A DNA stretch of 64,000 nucleotides. It comes from Glycomyces artemisiae. Its GTDB lineage: Bacteria; Actinomycetota; Actinomycetes; Mycobacteriales; Micromonosporaceae. Position numbers and translations under genes: made by a program. The notes under the pieces were generated by a model. That model was not told the DNA's origin. It did no database searches and worked only from the letters and a program-made list of their open reading frames with translations. Position 1 is the stretch's first letter, and the number at the start of each line of letters is the position of its first letter. Positions 16,605 to 24,155 of the stretch are shown here, piece after piece. The DNA is taken from positions 124,001-188,000 of the forward strand of contig NZ_PVTJ01000008.1 in NCBI RefSeq assembly GCF_003002955.1, read 5' to 3'.

Positions 16605-17780
16605 ATGCAGTTCGGGATCTTCTCAGTCAGTGACATCACGCGCGACCCGGTCTCGGGCGAGACCCCGAGCGAGGCGGAGCGGATCGACGCGATCGTCAAG
16701 ATCGCGGTCAAGGCCGAAGAGGTCGGCCTCGACGCGTTCGCGATCGGCGAGCACCACAACCCGCCGTTCTTCTCCTCCTCGCCGACGACGCTGCTCGCGC
16801 ACATCGCGGCGCTCACCGAGCGGCTCGTCCTCACCACCGCGACCACGCTCATCACCACGAACGACCCGGTGCGCATCGCCGAGGAGTACGCGATGCTCCA
16901 GCACCTGTCCAAGGGCCGCATGGACCTCATGCTCGGCCGCGGCAACACCGCGCCGGTCTACCCGTGGTTCGGGCAGGACATCCGCCAGGGCCTGCCGCTC
17001 GCGCTGGAGAACTACAACCTCCTGCACAAGCTGTGGCGCGAGGACGTCGTGGACTGGGAGGGCCAGTTCCGCACGCCGCTCCAGGGCTTCACCTCGACGC
17101 CGCGCCCGCTCGACGACGTGCCGCCGTTCGTGTGGCACGGCTCGATCCGCACGCCCGAGATCGCCGAGCAGGCCGCGTTCTACGGCAACGGCTACTTCGC
17201 CAACCACATCTTCTGGCCCACCTCGCACTCCAAGCGCCTCATCGACTTCTACCGGCAGCGCTTCGAGCACTACGGGCACGGCACGCGCAAGCAGGCGATC
17301 GTCGGCGTCGGCGGCCAGGCCTACATCGCGAAGCGCAGCCAGGACGCCGTCAAGGAGTTTCGGCCCTACTTCGACGAGGCCCCCGTCTACGGCCACGGCC
17401 CGACCCTGGAGGAGTTCACGCAGGGCACGCCGCTGACCGTCGGCAGCCCGCAGGAGGTCATCGACAAGACCCTGACCTTCCACGACGCGTTCGGCGACTA
17501 CCAGCGCCAGATGTTCCTCATCGACCATGCCGGGATGCCGCTGGGGATGGTCCTCGACCAGCTCGAACTGCTCGGCGGCGAGGTCGTCCCGGTGCTGCGC
17601 AAGGAGCTCGCGGCCCGCAAGGACCCCGAGTCCGCCGAGGCGCCGACCCACGCGAGCCTCGTGAAGGCGAAGTACGGCGACGGCCCGGCCCGCCAGCCGC
17701 GCCCGAACGCCAACCGCGGCGACAACGTCACCGGCGACTCGCCTTACCAGGACAGCGCCCCCGCGGGCGCCGACGAGTAA
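16605..17780 (+). CDS. LLM-class FMN-dependent monooxygenase, CE1758 type
   Basis: A 391-residue luciferase-like flavin monooxygenase with a TIM-barrel fold. It begins MQFGIFSVSDIT and keeps the LLM blocks AIGEHHNPPF and SKGRMDLMLGRGNTAP. It matches the corynebacterial CE1758-type family, which is normally encoded beside a CE1759-type FMN reductase, and exactly such a gene lies two genes downstream. The substrate is unknown. ATG 16605 matches the usual family N-terminus; an in-frame ATG at 16563 would add 14 residues. The C-terminal 50 residues are disordered and polar. A MarR gene follows after 11 nt, so it is probably regulated by that protein. Confidence 0.85.
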   Translation: MQFGIFSVSDITRDPVSGETPSEAERIDAIVKIAVKAEEVGLDAFAIGEHHNPPFFSSSPTTLLAHIAALTERLVLTTATTLITTNDPVRIAEEYAMLQHLSKGRMDLMLGRGNTAPVYPWFGQDIRQGLPLALENYNLLHKLWREDVVDWEGQFRTPLQGFTSTPRPLDDVPPFVWHGSIRTPEIAEQAAFYGNGYFANHIFWPTSHSKRLIDFYRQRFEHYGHGTRKQAIVGVGGQAYIAKRSQDAVKEFRPYFDEAPVYGHGPTLEEFTQGTPLTVGSPQEVIDKTLTFHDAFGDYQRQMFLIDHAGMPLGMVLDQLELLGGEVVPVLRKELAARKDPESAEAPTHASLVKAKYGDGPARQPRPNANRGDNVTGDSPYQDSAPAGADE

Positions 17781-17791
17781 GGGACCCGACG

Positions 17792-18271
17792 ATGACCCGC
17801 TCACGCAGCAGGCTCGCGAACGACTCGTGGGAGTCGCTGCTGACCGCCCACGCGGCGCTCATGAAGCGGTTCGCGGCCGAGCCGATCTGGGGCGAGGTGT
17901 CGATGCGCGAGTACGACGTGCTCTACACCCTCGCCAAGCACGAGGGGCCGATCCGCCTGTTCGAGCTGGGCCGCGGCGTCCTGCTCAGCCAGCCCGCGCT
18001 GTCGCGGCTGGTCGAGCGGCTCGCCGAGCGCGGCCTGGTCGAGCGGACCCCCGACCCCGAGGACGGGCGCGGCCTGCGCCTGGGCCTGACCGCCGCCGGG
18101 CGCGAGGCCCAGCGGCGGGTCGGCGGCCGCCACGCCGTCGACGTGGCGCGCGCCGTCGCCGACGTCCTCACCGACGAGGAGATGCGCCAGCTCGAATCGA
18201 TCGGCCGCAAACTCGCCGGGGCCCAGGCCCCGGCCCAGACCCGGACCACCAGCAAGGAGGCAGTGCTGTGA
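17792..18271 (+). CDS. MarR-family transcriptional regulator
   Basis: A 159-residue winged-helix dimer. The recognition region reads LSQPALSRLVERLAERGLVER with a wing at TPDPEDGRGLRLGLT. It sits between the LLM monooxygenase and its FMN reductase and overlaps the latter by 4 nt (GTGA), so it probably autoregulates the operon in response to a small aromatic or electrophilic compound. Confidence 0.9.
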   Translation: MTRSRSRLANDSWESLLTAHAALMKRFAAEPIWGEVSMREYDVLYTLAKHEGPIRLFELGRGVLLSQPALSRLVERLAERGLVERTPDPEDGRGLRLGLTAAGREAQRRVGGRHAVDVARAVADVLTDEEMRQLESIGRKLAGAQAPAQTRTTSKEAVL

Positions 18272-18960
18272 GCACGCCCAAGGAGCCGTACCGGCTCGCC
18301 GTCGTCAGCGCCGGCACCAGCGACCCGTCCTCGACGCGGATGCTCGCCGACCGGATCGCGTCCCGCGTCTCCGCGCTCGCGACCGAGCGCGGCGCCGCCG
18401 TCACGGTCGACGTGATCGACCTGCGCGAACTCGCCAGCGAGATCACCACTGCGATCGTCTCGCAGCTCATGGGCCCCAAGATGACCCGCGCGATCGAGGT
18501 CCTCGGCCGCGCCGACGGCGTCGTCGCCAGCGCGCCCGTCTACAAGGCCGCGCCCAGCGGCCTGTTCTCCTCGTTCTTCCACGTCCTCGACAACGACCTG
18601 CTCATCGCCAAGCCGGTGGTGCTCGCAGCGACGGCGGGGACGGCGCGGCACGCGCTGGTCGTGGACGAGCAGATGCGGTCGCTGTTCGCGTACCTGCGGA
18701 CGATGACGGTGCCGACGTCGGTGTTCGCGGCGACGGAGGACTGGAACGCCGCTGAACTCGGGGAGCGGATCGGGCGGGCGGCGATCGAGCTTCTGCTGCT
18801 CATGGAGTCCGGGTTCGCCGAGCAGGTGCGCTCGGAGTCGTGGAAGTCCTACCAGCACGAGTACGGCTCGGCGGGCGGGACGGAGCTCGACATCGACCTG
18901 AGCTCCGATCTGATGCGCCTGGCGACGGGCGGGTCGGCGAAGCCGCCGCGCCGGGACTGA
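18268..18960 (+). CDS. NADPH-dependent FMN reductase, CE1759 type
   Basis: A 230-residue flavodoxin-fold reductase that supplies FMNH2 to the upstream LLM monooxygenase. The phosphate-binding loop is VVSAGTSDPSSTRMLAD and the family motif SAPVYKAAPSGLFSSFFHVLD is intact. A perfect AAGGAGG precedes GTG 18268, which overlaps the marR stop. The pairing with a CE1758-type enzyme is the main support for the specific name. Confidence 0.88.
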   Translation: MSTPKEPYRLAVVSAGTSDPSSTRMLADRIASRVSALATERGAAVTVDVIDLRELASEITTAIVSQLMGPKMTRAIEVLGRADGVVASAPVYKAAPSGLFSSFFHVLDNDLLIAKPVVLAATAGTARHALVVDEQMRSLFAYLRTMTVPTSVFAATEDWNAAELGERIGRAAIELLLLMESGFAEQVRSESWKSYQHEYGSAGGTELDIDLSSDLMRLATGGSAKPPRRD

Positions 18961-18975
18961 ACGGCCGCAAGAGCA

Positions 18976-19003
18976 GAGGGCTCCGGTTCACGCCGGGGCC
19001 CTC
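18976..19003 (+). terminator. Terminator of the LLM/MarR/FMN reductase operon
   Basis: An 11-bp stem (18976-18986 with 18993-19003, one G-T wobble) with a 6-nt loop begins 16 nt after the stop codon. Confidence 0.7.
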
Positions 19004-19018
19004 GTCGCGTGCGCGCAG

Positions 19019-19024
19019 TACAGT
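19019..19024 (+). promoter_or_regulatory. -10 box of the CarD-like mini-gene
   Basis: TACAGT fits TANNNT and precedes the GGAGG ribosome site (19040-19044) and ATG 19052. Confidence 0.45.
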
Positions 19025-19051
19025 GGAGGGAACCCTTTTGGAGGTCCCCTC

Positions 19052-19207
19052 ATGAGCGATCGCGACATGATCAGCACCGGCGAGTTCGTGGTCTACCCGC
19101 ACGAGGGCCCCGCGGAGGTCATCGAGACCGTGCAGGTGGTCGCCGAGGACCCGACCGGCGGCGACTTCGCGCTGGCCGAGGACGGCCCGGAGTCCGAACA
19201 GGGGTGA
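19052..19207 (+). CDS. 51-residue CarD-like mini-protein (truncated RNA polymerase-interacting domain)
   Basis: Residues 10-29 (GEFVVYPHEGPAEVIETVQV) resemble the first two strands of the CarD/CdnL/TRCF RNA polymerase-binding domain, whose N-terminus reads VGDTVVYPHHG in mycobacterial CarD. The rest of CarD is absent; instead there is an acidic tail rich in Glu and Asp. GGAGG lies 7 nt before ATG 19052 and a TACAGT -10 lies upstream, so it looks expressed rather than decayed. It could be a small partner of RNA polymerase, or a remnant. It is 31 nt upstream of the DUF4241 gene. Confidence 0.55.
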   Translation: MSDRDMISTGEFVVYPHEGPAEVIETVQVVAEDPTGGDFALAEDGPESEQG

Positions 19208-19226
19208 GCGCGTTTGCCGGGCCCGC

Positions 19227-19238
19227 TACGATCGGGCC
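19227..19238 (+). promoter_or_regulatory. Leaderless promoter of the DUF4241 gene
   Basis: TACGAT (19227-19232) with 6 nt to ATG 19239 places the transcription start on the start codon. No Shine-Dalgarno sequence is present. Confidence 0.55.
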
Positions 19239-19889
19239 ATGGCGTACGCCCCTGACTTCGCGGTCCTGCTGACTCCCGGCGCGGTGTTCGACGCCGGGTG
19301 GAACGACGGGACGACCGGCGGCATCGTGCCGATGGAGATCGGCTCGGCGGTGCTGCCGACGGGCCGCATCGTCGGCTGCGACCCCCTCGTGTTCCCCGAG
19401 AACGCCCCGTACCTCGTTGCGGTGGAACCGGGTTCGTATCCGCTGATCGCGTGGGTGGCGGTGTTCTCGCGCGAGGGCAAGGAGACCGACCGGCGCAACG
19501 CCGCGCTGGAGCTGCGGGTGAGCGGGGCGCCGACGGTGGTGTGGGAGATGGCGCTGACGAGCGCGGACGCCGATGTGGCGGGATTGAGCGAGGACGGGTT
19601 CTTCGGGTACGGCGTCGACGCCGGGTGCGGGGCCCTCGCCGACGAGGCGGCGGTGCGGCCGCTGAAGGACTGGGACTTCGAGCGGACCGAGGACGAGCTC
19701 ATCGGCGAGATGGACTGGGAGGGCCCGGTGACGGGCCTGGCCGCGGCGGTGACCGATCCGGCGACGGGCGCGAACGTGGTCCTGGTCGGCTCGGGCTTCG
19801 GCGACGGCGCGTACCCGACGTTCATCGGCCGCGACGCCGACGGGGCGGTGACGCGGTTCGTCACCGACTTCCTGGTCCTGCCGGATTAG
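19239..19889 (+). CDS. DUF4241 family protein
   Basis: A 216-residue soluble protein of unknown function. The C-terminal hallmark of DUF4241 is present: FGYGVDAGCGALAD in the middle and GSGFGDGAYPTFIGRDADG followed by VTRFVTDF near the end. Start ATG 19239 lies directly behind a leaderless -10. Members of this family occur near toxin-immunity and polymorphic-toxin genes in some genomes, but no toxin is seen here. A bidirectional terminator follows. Confidence 0.85.
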   Translation: MAYAPDFAVLLTPGAVFDAGWNDGTTGGIVPMEIGSAVLPTGRIVGCDPLVFPENAPYLVAVEPGSYPLIAWVAVFSREGKETDRRNAALELRVSGAPTVVWEMALTSADADVAGLSEDGFFGYGVDAGCGALADEAAVRPLKDWDFERTEDELIGEMDWEGPVTGLAAAVTDPATGANVVLVGSGFGDGAYPTFIGRDADGAVTRFVTDFLVLPD

Positions 19890-19891
19890 GC

Positions 19892-19919
19892 GTCGCGGCG
19901 GCCCGGAGGCCGCCGCGAC
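19892..19919. terminator. Bidirectional terminator between DUF4241 and TrxR-like genes
   Basis: GTCGCGGCGGC (19892-19902) pairs perfectly with GCCGCCGCGAC (19909-19919) around a 6-nt loop between two convergent genes. Confidence 0.8.
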
Positions 19920-19927
19920 CCGTGTTG

Positions 19928-20872
19928 CTAGGCGCCGAGGCGGTGCAAGGCCACGGCTTCGGCGGTCTCCTCCTCGATGAGGTCGTAATTGATGAGCGCC
20001 CCGGCCTGGGCGCCCGCGACGGCGGCGGGGCCGACCTGGGCCATGAGGTCGGTGACGTTCCCCGCGGCCCACACCCCGTCGACCGCGGTGCGGCCCATGG
20101 GATCGGCGGGAACGTGCTGCCCGGCGCCCGAGGGGTGCTCGACCGGCTCCAGCCCCAGCGCCGCGAGGAACCCGGCGCGGGCCTCCATGCGAGTGGCGAC
20201 CGCGTACGCCTGGCGTTCGATGAGCGTCCCGTCCTGCATGCGCGCGCCTTCGGGCTCGATCGCGGCGATCTCGCCTTCGACGATGCGCACGCCGCGGGCG
20301 GTGAACCGCTCGCGCTCCTCGGCGGTCAGCTCGGGCGCGGTGTGGGTGAAGAACACGAGGTCGTCGGTCCACTGGCGGAACAGGGTCGCCTGGTGGACGG
20401 CGTTCGGGCCGGTGCCGATGACGCCGATGGCCTGGTCGCGGTGCTCCCAGCCGTGGCAGTACGGGCAGTGCATGACGTCCTTGCCCCAGCGCTCGGCCAA
20501 TCCGGGGATGTCGGGGAGCGCGTCGGTGAGGCCGGTGGCGACGAGGAGCCGCCGGGCGGCGACCTCGCGGCCGTCCTCCAGCGCGACGGTGAACCCGTCG
20601 TCGCCCTTGTCCGCCTTCGCAACGCGCCCGTCCACCACATGGCCGCCGTAGCCGCGGACCTCCTCGCGCCCTGTCGCGAGCAGCTCGCCGGGGGGCGTGC
20701 CCTCGCGGCCGAGCAGGCCTTGGACGCCGTCGGCGGGGGCGTTGCGCGGCTCGCCCGCGTCGATCACGGCCACGGTGCGGCGGGCGCGCGCGAGCACGAG
20801 CGCTCCGTTCAGCCCGGCGGCGCCGCCGCCGATCACCACGACGTCGTACCGGTCCCTCAGTTCATCGGTCAC
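19928..20872 (-). CDS. Thioredoxin-reductase-like FAD/NAD(P) oxidoreductase
   Basis: A 314-residue flavoprotein. FAD-binding GGGAAGLNGALVLARARR lies near the N-terminus, the redox-active CPYC is in MHCPYCHGWEHRDQ, the NAD(P) site is VIGTGPNAVHQA, and VWAAGNVTD closes the FAD domain. The CPYC form and lack of neighbouring trxA suggest an accessory reductase rather than the housekeeping TrxB. GTG 20872 was chosen because GGAGG lies 8 nt upstream; frames extending further upstream run into the divergent regulator. The divergent XRE-cupin gene and the palindrome between them probably control it. Confidence 0.88.
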   Translation of the reverse strand: MTDELRDRYDVVVIGGGAAGLNGALVLARARRTVAVIDAGEPRNAPADGVQGLLGREGTPPGELLATGREEVRGYGGHVVDGRVAKADKGDDGFTVALEDGREVAARRLLVATGLTDALPDIPGLAERWGKDVMHCPYCHGWEHRDQAIGVIGTGPNAVHQATLFRQWTDDLVFFTHTAPELTAEERERFTARGVRIVEGEIAAIEPEGARMQDGTLIERQAYAVATRMEARAGFLAALGLEPVEHPSGAGQHVPADPMGRTAVDGVWAAGNVTDLMAQVGPAAVAGAQAGALINYDLIEEETAEAVALHRLGA

Positions 20873-20914
20873 TTCGACCACCTCCTGCGGGAACGGTAGA
20901 ACAGCCCTCGCGAA

Positions 20915-20936
20915 ACCGGCAAACATTCTTGCCGGT
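20915..20936. promoter_or_regulatory. Palindromic operator between TrxR-like and XRE-cupin genes
   Basis: ACCGGCAA (20915-20922) and TTGCCGGT (20929-20936) form perfect 8-bp arms with a 6-nt spacer in an 81-bp divergent intergenic region. It is the likely binding site of the XRE regulator. Confidence 0.7.
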
Positions 20937-20953
20937 ATGGCAAACTCGGAGGC

Positions 20954-21556
20954 ATGGATCCGGACCAGAGTCTCGACAAGGCCCTCGACGCGGTCGGCCC
21001 GCGCCTGCGCGCCCTCCGCAAGCAGCGCGAGGCCACCCTCGCCGACCTCGCCGAGCAGACGGGCATCTCGGTGAGCACGCTCTCGCGCCTTGAATCCGGG
21101 GCGCGGCGGCCCACCCTGGAACTGCTGCTGCCCTTGGCGAAAGCCCACGGCGTCACCCTCGACGAACTCGTCGACGCCCCGCCGACGGGCGACCCGCGCA
21201 TCCACCTGCGCCCGGTCGTGCGCCACGGCATGGTCCACCTGCCGCTGACCCGCCGCCCCGGCGGCATCCAGGCGTACAAGCTCATCATCCCCGCCGGGTC
21301 GCCGAGCGAGCCGGACCCGCAGGTCCACGAGGGGTACGAGTGGATGTACGTCCTCAACGGGCGGCTGCGGGTGGTCCTGGGCGAGCACGACTTCGTGATG
21401 AAGCCCGGCGAGGCCGCCGAGTTCGACACGCGCACGCCGCACTGGTTCGGCCGCGCGGGGGAGGAGTCGGTTGAGTTCCTGAGCCTCTTCGGCTCCCAGG
21501 GCGAGCGGGCCCACCTGCGCGCCAAGCCCAAGGGCCGGACCGATCCGAGCGGCTAG
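20954..21556 (+). CDS. XRE-family regulator with C-terminal cupin domain
   Basis: A 200-residue repressor. The helix-turn-helix covers about residues 15-70 (LADLAEQTGISVSTLSRLES) and the cupin sensor about 95-185, with cupin motif HEGYEWMYVLNGRL. It is divergent from the thioredoxin-reductase-like gene, with a palindromic operator between them. GGAGG lies only 1 nt before ATG 20954, too close to work as a normal ribosome site, so the transcript may be leaderless. The stop shares CTAG with the convergent HAD gene's stop. The ligand is unknown. Confidence 0.88.
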   Translation: MDPDQSLDKALDAVGPRLRALRKQREATLADLAEQTGISVSTLSRLESGARRPTLELLLPLAKAHGVTLDELVDAPPTGDPRIHLRPVVRHGMVHLPLTRRPGGIQAYKLIIPAGSPSEPDPQVHEGYEWMYVLNGRLRVVLGEHDFVMKPGEAAEFDTRTPHWFGRAGEESVEFLSLFGSQGERAHLRAKPKGRTDPSG

Positions 21557-22281
21557 TCCAGGAAGCCGAGCACGTGCGCGAGGCCCCGCTCACCGGTGCG
21601 GGCCTCGCCCGGCAGGATGAACGCCCGCAGCCCCGACGCGGCCGCGCCGCCGTCCTTCGCCGGGTTGTCCCCGACCATGAGCGCCGCCCGCGGGTCCACC
21701 CCGAGCCGCTCGCATGCGGCCCGGAACAGCACCGGGTCGGGCTTCTCGGTCCCGAACTGGTACGACACGATCCGCACGTCCACCAGGTCTTCGAGCCCGA
21801 AGTGCTCCATGTGGACGCCCACGTCCCACGGGAAGTCCGAGACGATCCCGGTCTTGATCCCGCGCCGCCGCAGCTCCCGCAGCAGCGGCTCGGTGTCCGG
21901 GTACGGCACCCACGCGTCGGGCGCGGCGATCAGCTCGTACGCCGTCGCCTCGATTCCCTGTAGGTAGTCGACCCGCTCGAACCACGCGAACAGCGCCGCC
22001 CGGTGCTGCCCGGCCGACTCGTCCCGCCCGACCTGCGCCGCCGCCACCTCGGGAATCCGGTACGCCTCGTACAGCTGCGCCGCGGTCTTCTCGACCGTCG
22101 CCGCGTCGATCGGCTTCCCGGCCGCCTCGGCGACCCGCCGCAGCCACGTCGGGATGTCGATGAGCTTGAAGATCGTGTTGCTGAAGTCGAACAGCACCGC
22201 CTCGATCGGCGGCACCGGCCCGGCCTGCTCGGCCTCGGTCGGCCGGTACGCGGCGGCGGAGTCGAAGAGGTTGTAGATCAC
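21553..22281 (-). CDS. HAD-superfamily hydrolase with atypical motif I
   Basis: A 242-residue haloacid dehalogenase-like protein. Motif I is LFDFSNTIF: the nucleophile Asp is present but Ser replaces the second Asp (DxDxT) used as general acid in phosphatases. Motif II lies in GIVSDFPWD, motif III Lys in GTEKPDP, motif IV in MVGDNPAKD, and the alpha-helical cap lies between motifs I and II. The change in motif I resembles the spread seen in non-phosphatase HADs such as phosphonatases, so phosphatase activity should not be assumed. GTG 22281 has GGAAGG 6 nt upstream. The stop overlaps that of the convergent XRE gene. Confidence 0.85.
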   Translation of the reverse strand: MIYNLFDSAAAYRPTEAEQAGPVPPIEAVLFDFSNTIFKLIDIPTWLRRVAEAAGKPIDAATVEKTAAQLYEAYRIPEVAAAQVGRDESAGQHRAALFAWFERVDYLQGIEATAYELIAAPDAWVPYPDTEPLLRELRRRGIKTGIVSDFPWDVGVHMEHFGLEDLVDVRIVSYQFGTEKPDPVLFRAACERLGVDPRAALMVGDNPAKDGGAAASGLRAFILPGEARTGERGLAHVLGFLD

Positions 22282-22393
22282 GGGCGGCCTTCCGTTCGCG
22301 CGGGCATCACCCGCAACCGTAACCGCCCCGAACCGCCCGAACCCACCCCCACGCCCCACCTCACACAACCGTCCCCGTACATTCGCGGCCCGT

Positions 22394-23083
22394 TCACCCG
22401 CGACGGCGGCGGCGCATGCGCCGGAATCTGGCCGCCGCGGCGGCCTTGAGCGAGCCGTCGTCGACCAGGTACAGCCGGGACAAGGCCCCGGCGGCGAAGA
22501 ACAGCAATGACAGGGGCGCGAACGCCAGGCCACCGGCCAGGCTCGGGTCGCCGAAATCGGGGTCGACCCGGCCGAGTGGATCGAAGACCACGATGCGGAC
22601 CTCGCTGAGCCGGAGGGCCTCCTCGCGGTCGGTTGTCAGCGTGGGCGAATCCCAGCCGACGCACCTGAACTCGTGGGCGGACCTCGGCAAATCGCCTTCA
22701 TCGGTCTCCGCGACGTAGTCCGTCCGATGCGCCACGGTGCACTCGACGTCGACCCCGTGGTGTACGAGTGCGAACTGATTGAACGCCGAGATCTGCACGG
22801 TGGCGGCCGCGACGATCGTGGCGGGAAACACCATGGCGGCCTTCCAGTTCCGGCGGGCGCGGCCCCGGAAGCACAGGACGACCCCGGCGACCGCGGGCGC
22901 CGCGACGACGGCGACGCCGAGGATCTCGCCCCACAGCGGGAGTGGTTCGGCGCTGAACAGGTCGAGCCAGAGGAAGGCGCACATCACCGCGACGGCGAAG
23001 AGCGGCAACAGGACCGCGATCGCGACTTCGCGACGGACATTGAACGGGGCGGTATCCGGGTCGGTGCGAGGGGTTCGGGGCAT
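22394..23083 (-). CDS. Four-segment membrane protein of unknown function
   Basis: A 229-residue protein not recognised. Hydrophobic segments lie at about 18-40, 49-71, 82-104 and 183-203. A 78-residue extracytoplasmic loop between segments 3 and 4 contains Cys115 and Cys141, which could form a disulfide. The C-terminal tail is strongly basic (RRMRRRRRG). Resemblance to DUF3592-type proteins is possible from the loop (a CTVAHRTDY strand and an EFRCVGWDSPTLT strand), but unproven. It stands alone, 62 nt beyond the end of the sulfur operon and its terminator. Confidence 0.7.
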   Translation of the reverse strand: MPRTPRTDPDTAPFNVRREVAIAVLLPLFAVAVMCAFLWLDLFSAEPLPLWGEILGVAVVAAPAVAGVVLCFRGRARRNWKAAMVFPATIVAAATVQISAFNQFALVHHGVDVECTVAHRTDYVAETDEGDLPRSAHEFRCVGWDSPTLTTDREEALRLSEVRIVVFDPLGRVDPDFGDPSLAGGLAFAPLSLLFFAAGALSRLYLVDDGSLKAAAAARFRRMRRRRRG

Positions 23084-23095
23084 GCGGCAATGATG

Positions 23096-23138
23096 CCGGT
23101 CCCGGGTCCCCGCGAGCTGATCGGGGACCCGGGGCCGG
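23096..23138 (-). terminator. Terminator of the sulfate-ester operon
   Basis: A 17-bp stem (23096-23112 with 23122-23138, a single T-G wobble) lies 7 nt past the binding-protein stop. Confidence 0.8.
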
Positions 23139-23144
23139 AGTCTC

Positions 23145-24122
23145 TTATGCCTCGAAGGCGCTGGAGAAGGAGGTGTCGAACTGGTCGGCGGCGTCGAGGG
23201 GGTCGATGATGCCCAGGGCGGCGTAGCCGTCGGACTGGTCCTGCTGGGAGGCGATGATCGCGTCGGTGACCGGGCCGAGGGTGACGGGGGCGCGGGTCTC
23301 GGTGGCGGTGACGACGTCGAGGGGGAGGCCGGTGAGGGCGGCGTACTGCTCGGTCCAGGCGTCGAGGTTCGCGTAGCGCCACTGCTGAGCCCGGCCGTAG
23401 CGGTCGATGTAGTCGGCGAGGGCGTCGGTGTAGGCCGCGTCCTCGATGATCTCGGTGCGCGCCGAGAGCAGGCCGATGCTCGGGAAGTAGTCGGCGCCCG
23501 TGGCGACCAGGGTCGCCCCGGCGAGCTCGGCCTGGGACCAGTAGATGCCGAGGGTCGCGACCGCGTCGACTTCGCCGTTCGCGAGCGCGGTGTTCGCGTC
23601 GACGACCGGCAGGTTCGCGGTCTCGACGTCGTCGAGCGTCAGGCCGACGGATTCGAGGGCCTTCACCACGTGGTACTGCGTGATCGTGCCCTCCTGGAAG
23701 GACACCTTGCGGCTCTTGAGGTCCGCTACGGTCGAAATGCCGGTGCCGGCACCTGCGAGGATCGCGTTGAAGGACGTCGCCGGGTCGTCCACGGTGGTCG
23801 CGGCGACGGCCTTGAGCGGGACGCCGTTCGCGGCCGCGAAGATCAGCGGCGTGTCGGCGGTGAAGCCGACGTCGACGGCGCCCGCGCCCGCGGCCTCGAT
23901 GTACTCCGGCCCGGCGTTGACGAACTGCTTCCACTCGATCGCATACGGCAGATCGGCGTCGAGGCCCGCGGCCTTGAACAGCTCCTGCGTGACCGGGGCG
24001 GCGCCGAGCTCGCCGACCCGCAGCGTGACGCCGGAGCCGTCGTCGTCGGAGCACGCGGCCAGGCCGAGCGCGGCGAGCGGTGCGGCGGCAGCGGCGCCGA
24101 GGATCGTTCTGCGGGTGGTCAT
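23145..24122 (-). CDS. ABC transporter substrate-binding lipoprotein, sulfonate/sulfate-ester type
   Basis: A 325-residue SsuA/TauA-type binding protein with an Arg-Arg signal region, hydrophobic segment and lipobox LGLAAC (lipid Cys24). It has the two-lobe fold with GFTADTPLIFAAANGVPL at the hinge, typical of aliphatic sulfonate binders. It lies last in a seven-gene minus-strand operon, 33 nt after the sulfatase, so it probably captures sulfate esters or sulfonates outside the cell. The ATPase and permease pair at 26492-28020 is its probable partner. Confidence 0.85.
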   Translation of the reverse strand: MTTRRTILGAAAAAPLAALGLAACSDDDGSGVTLRVGELGAAPVTQELFKAAGLDADLPYAIEWKQFVNAGPEYIEAAGAGAVDVGFTADTPLIFAAANGVPLKAVAATTVDDPATSFNAILAGAGTGISTVADLKSRKVSFQEGTITQYHVVKALESVGLTLDDVETANLPVVDANTALANGEVDAVATLGIYWSQAELAGATLVATGADYFPSIGLLSARTEIIEDAAYTDALADYIDRYGRAQQWRYANLDAWTEQYAALTGLPLDVVTATETRAPVTLGPVTDAIIASQQDQSDGYAALGIIDPLDAADQFDTSFSSAFEA

Positions 24123-24155
24123 CTCAAATGCCTTTCAGGGGGATGGGGGATCGGG

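Noticed and set aside
19928..21514. A 528-residue version of the TrxR-like protein
   Set aside because: The upstream 214 codons are antisense to the XRE-cupin gene; GTG 20872 with GGAGG gives a normal-length enzyme.
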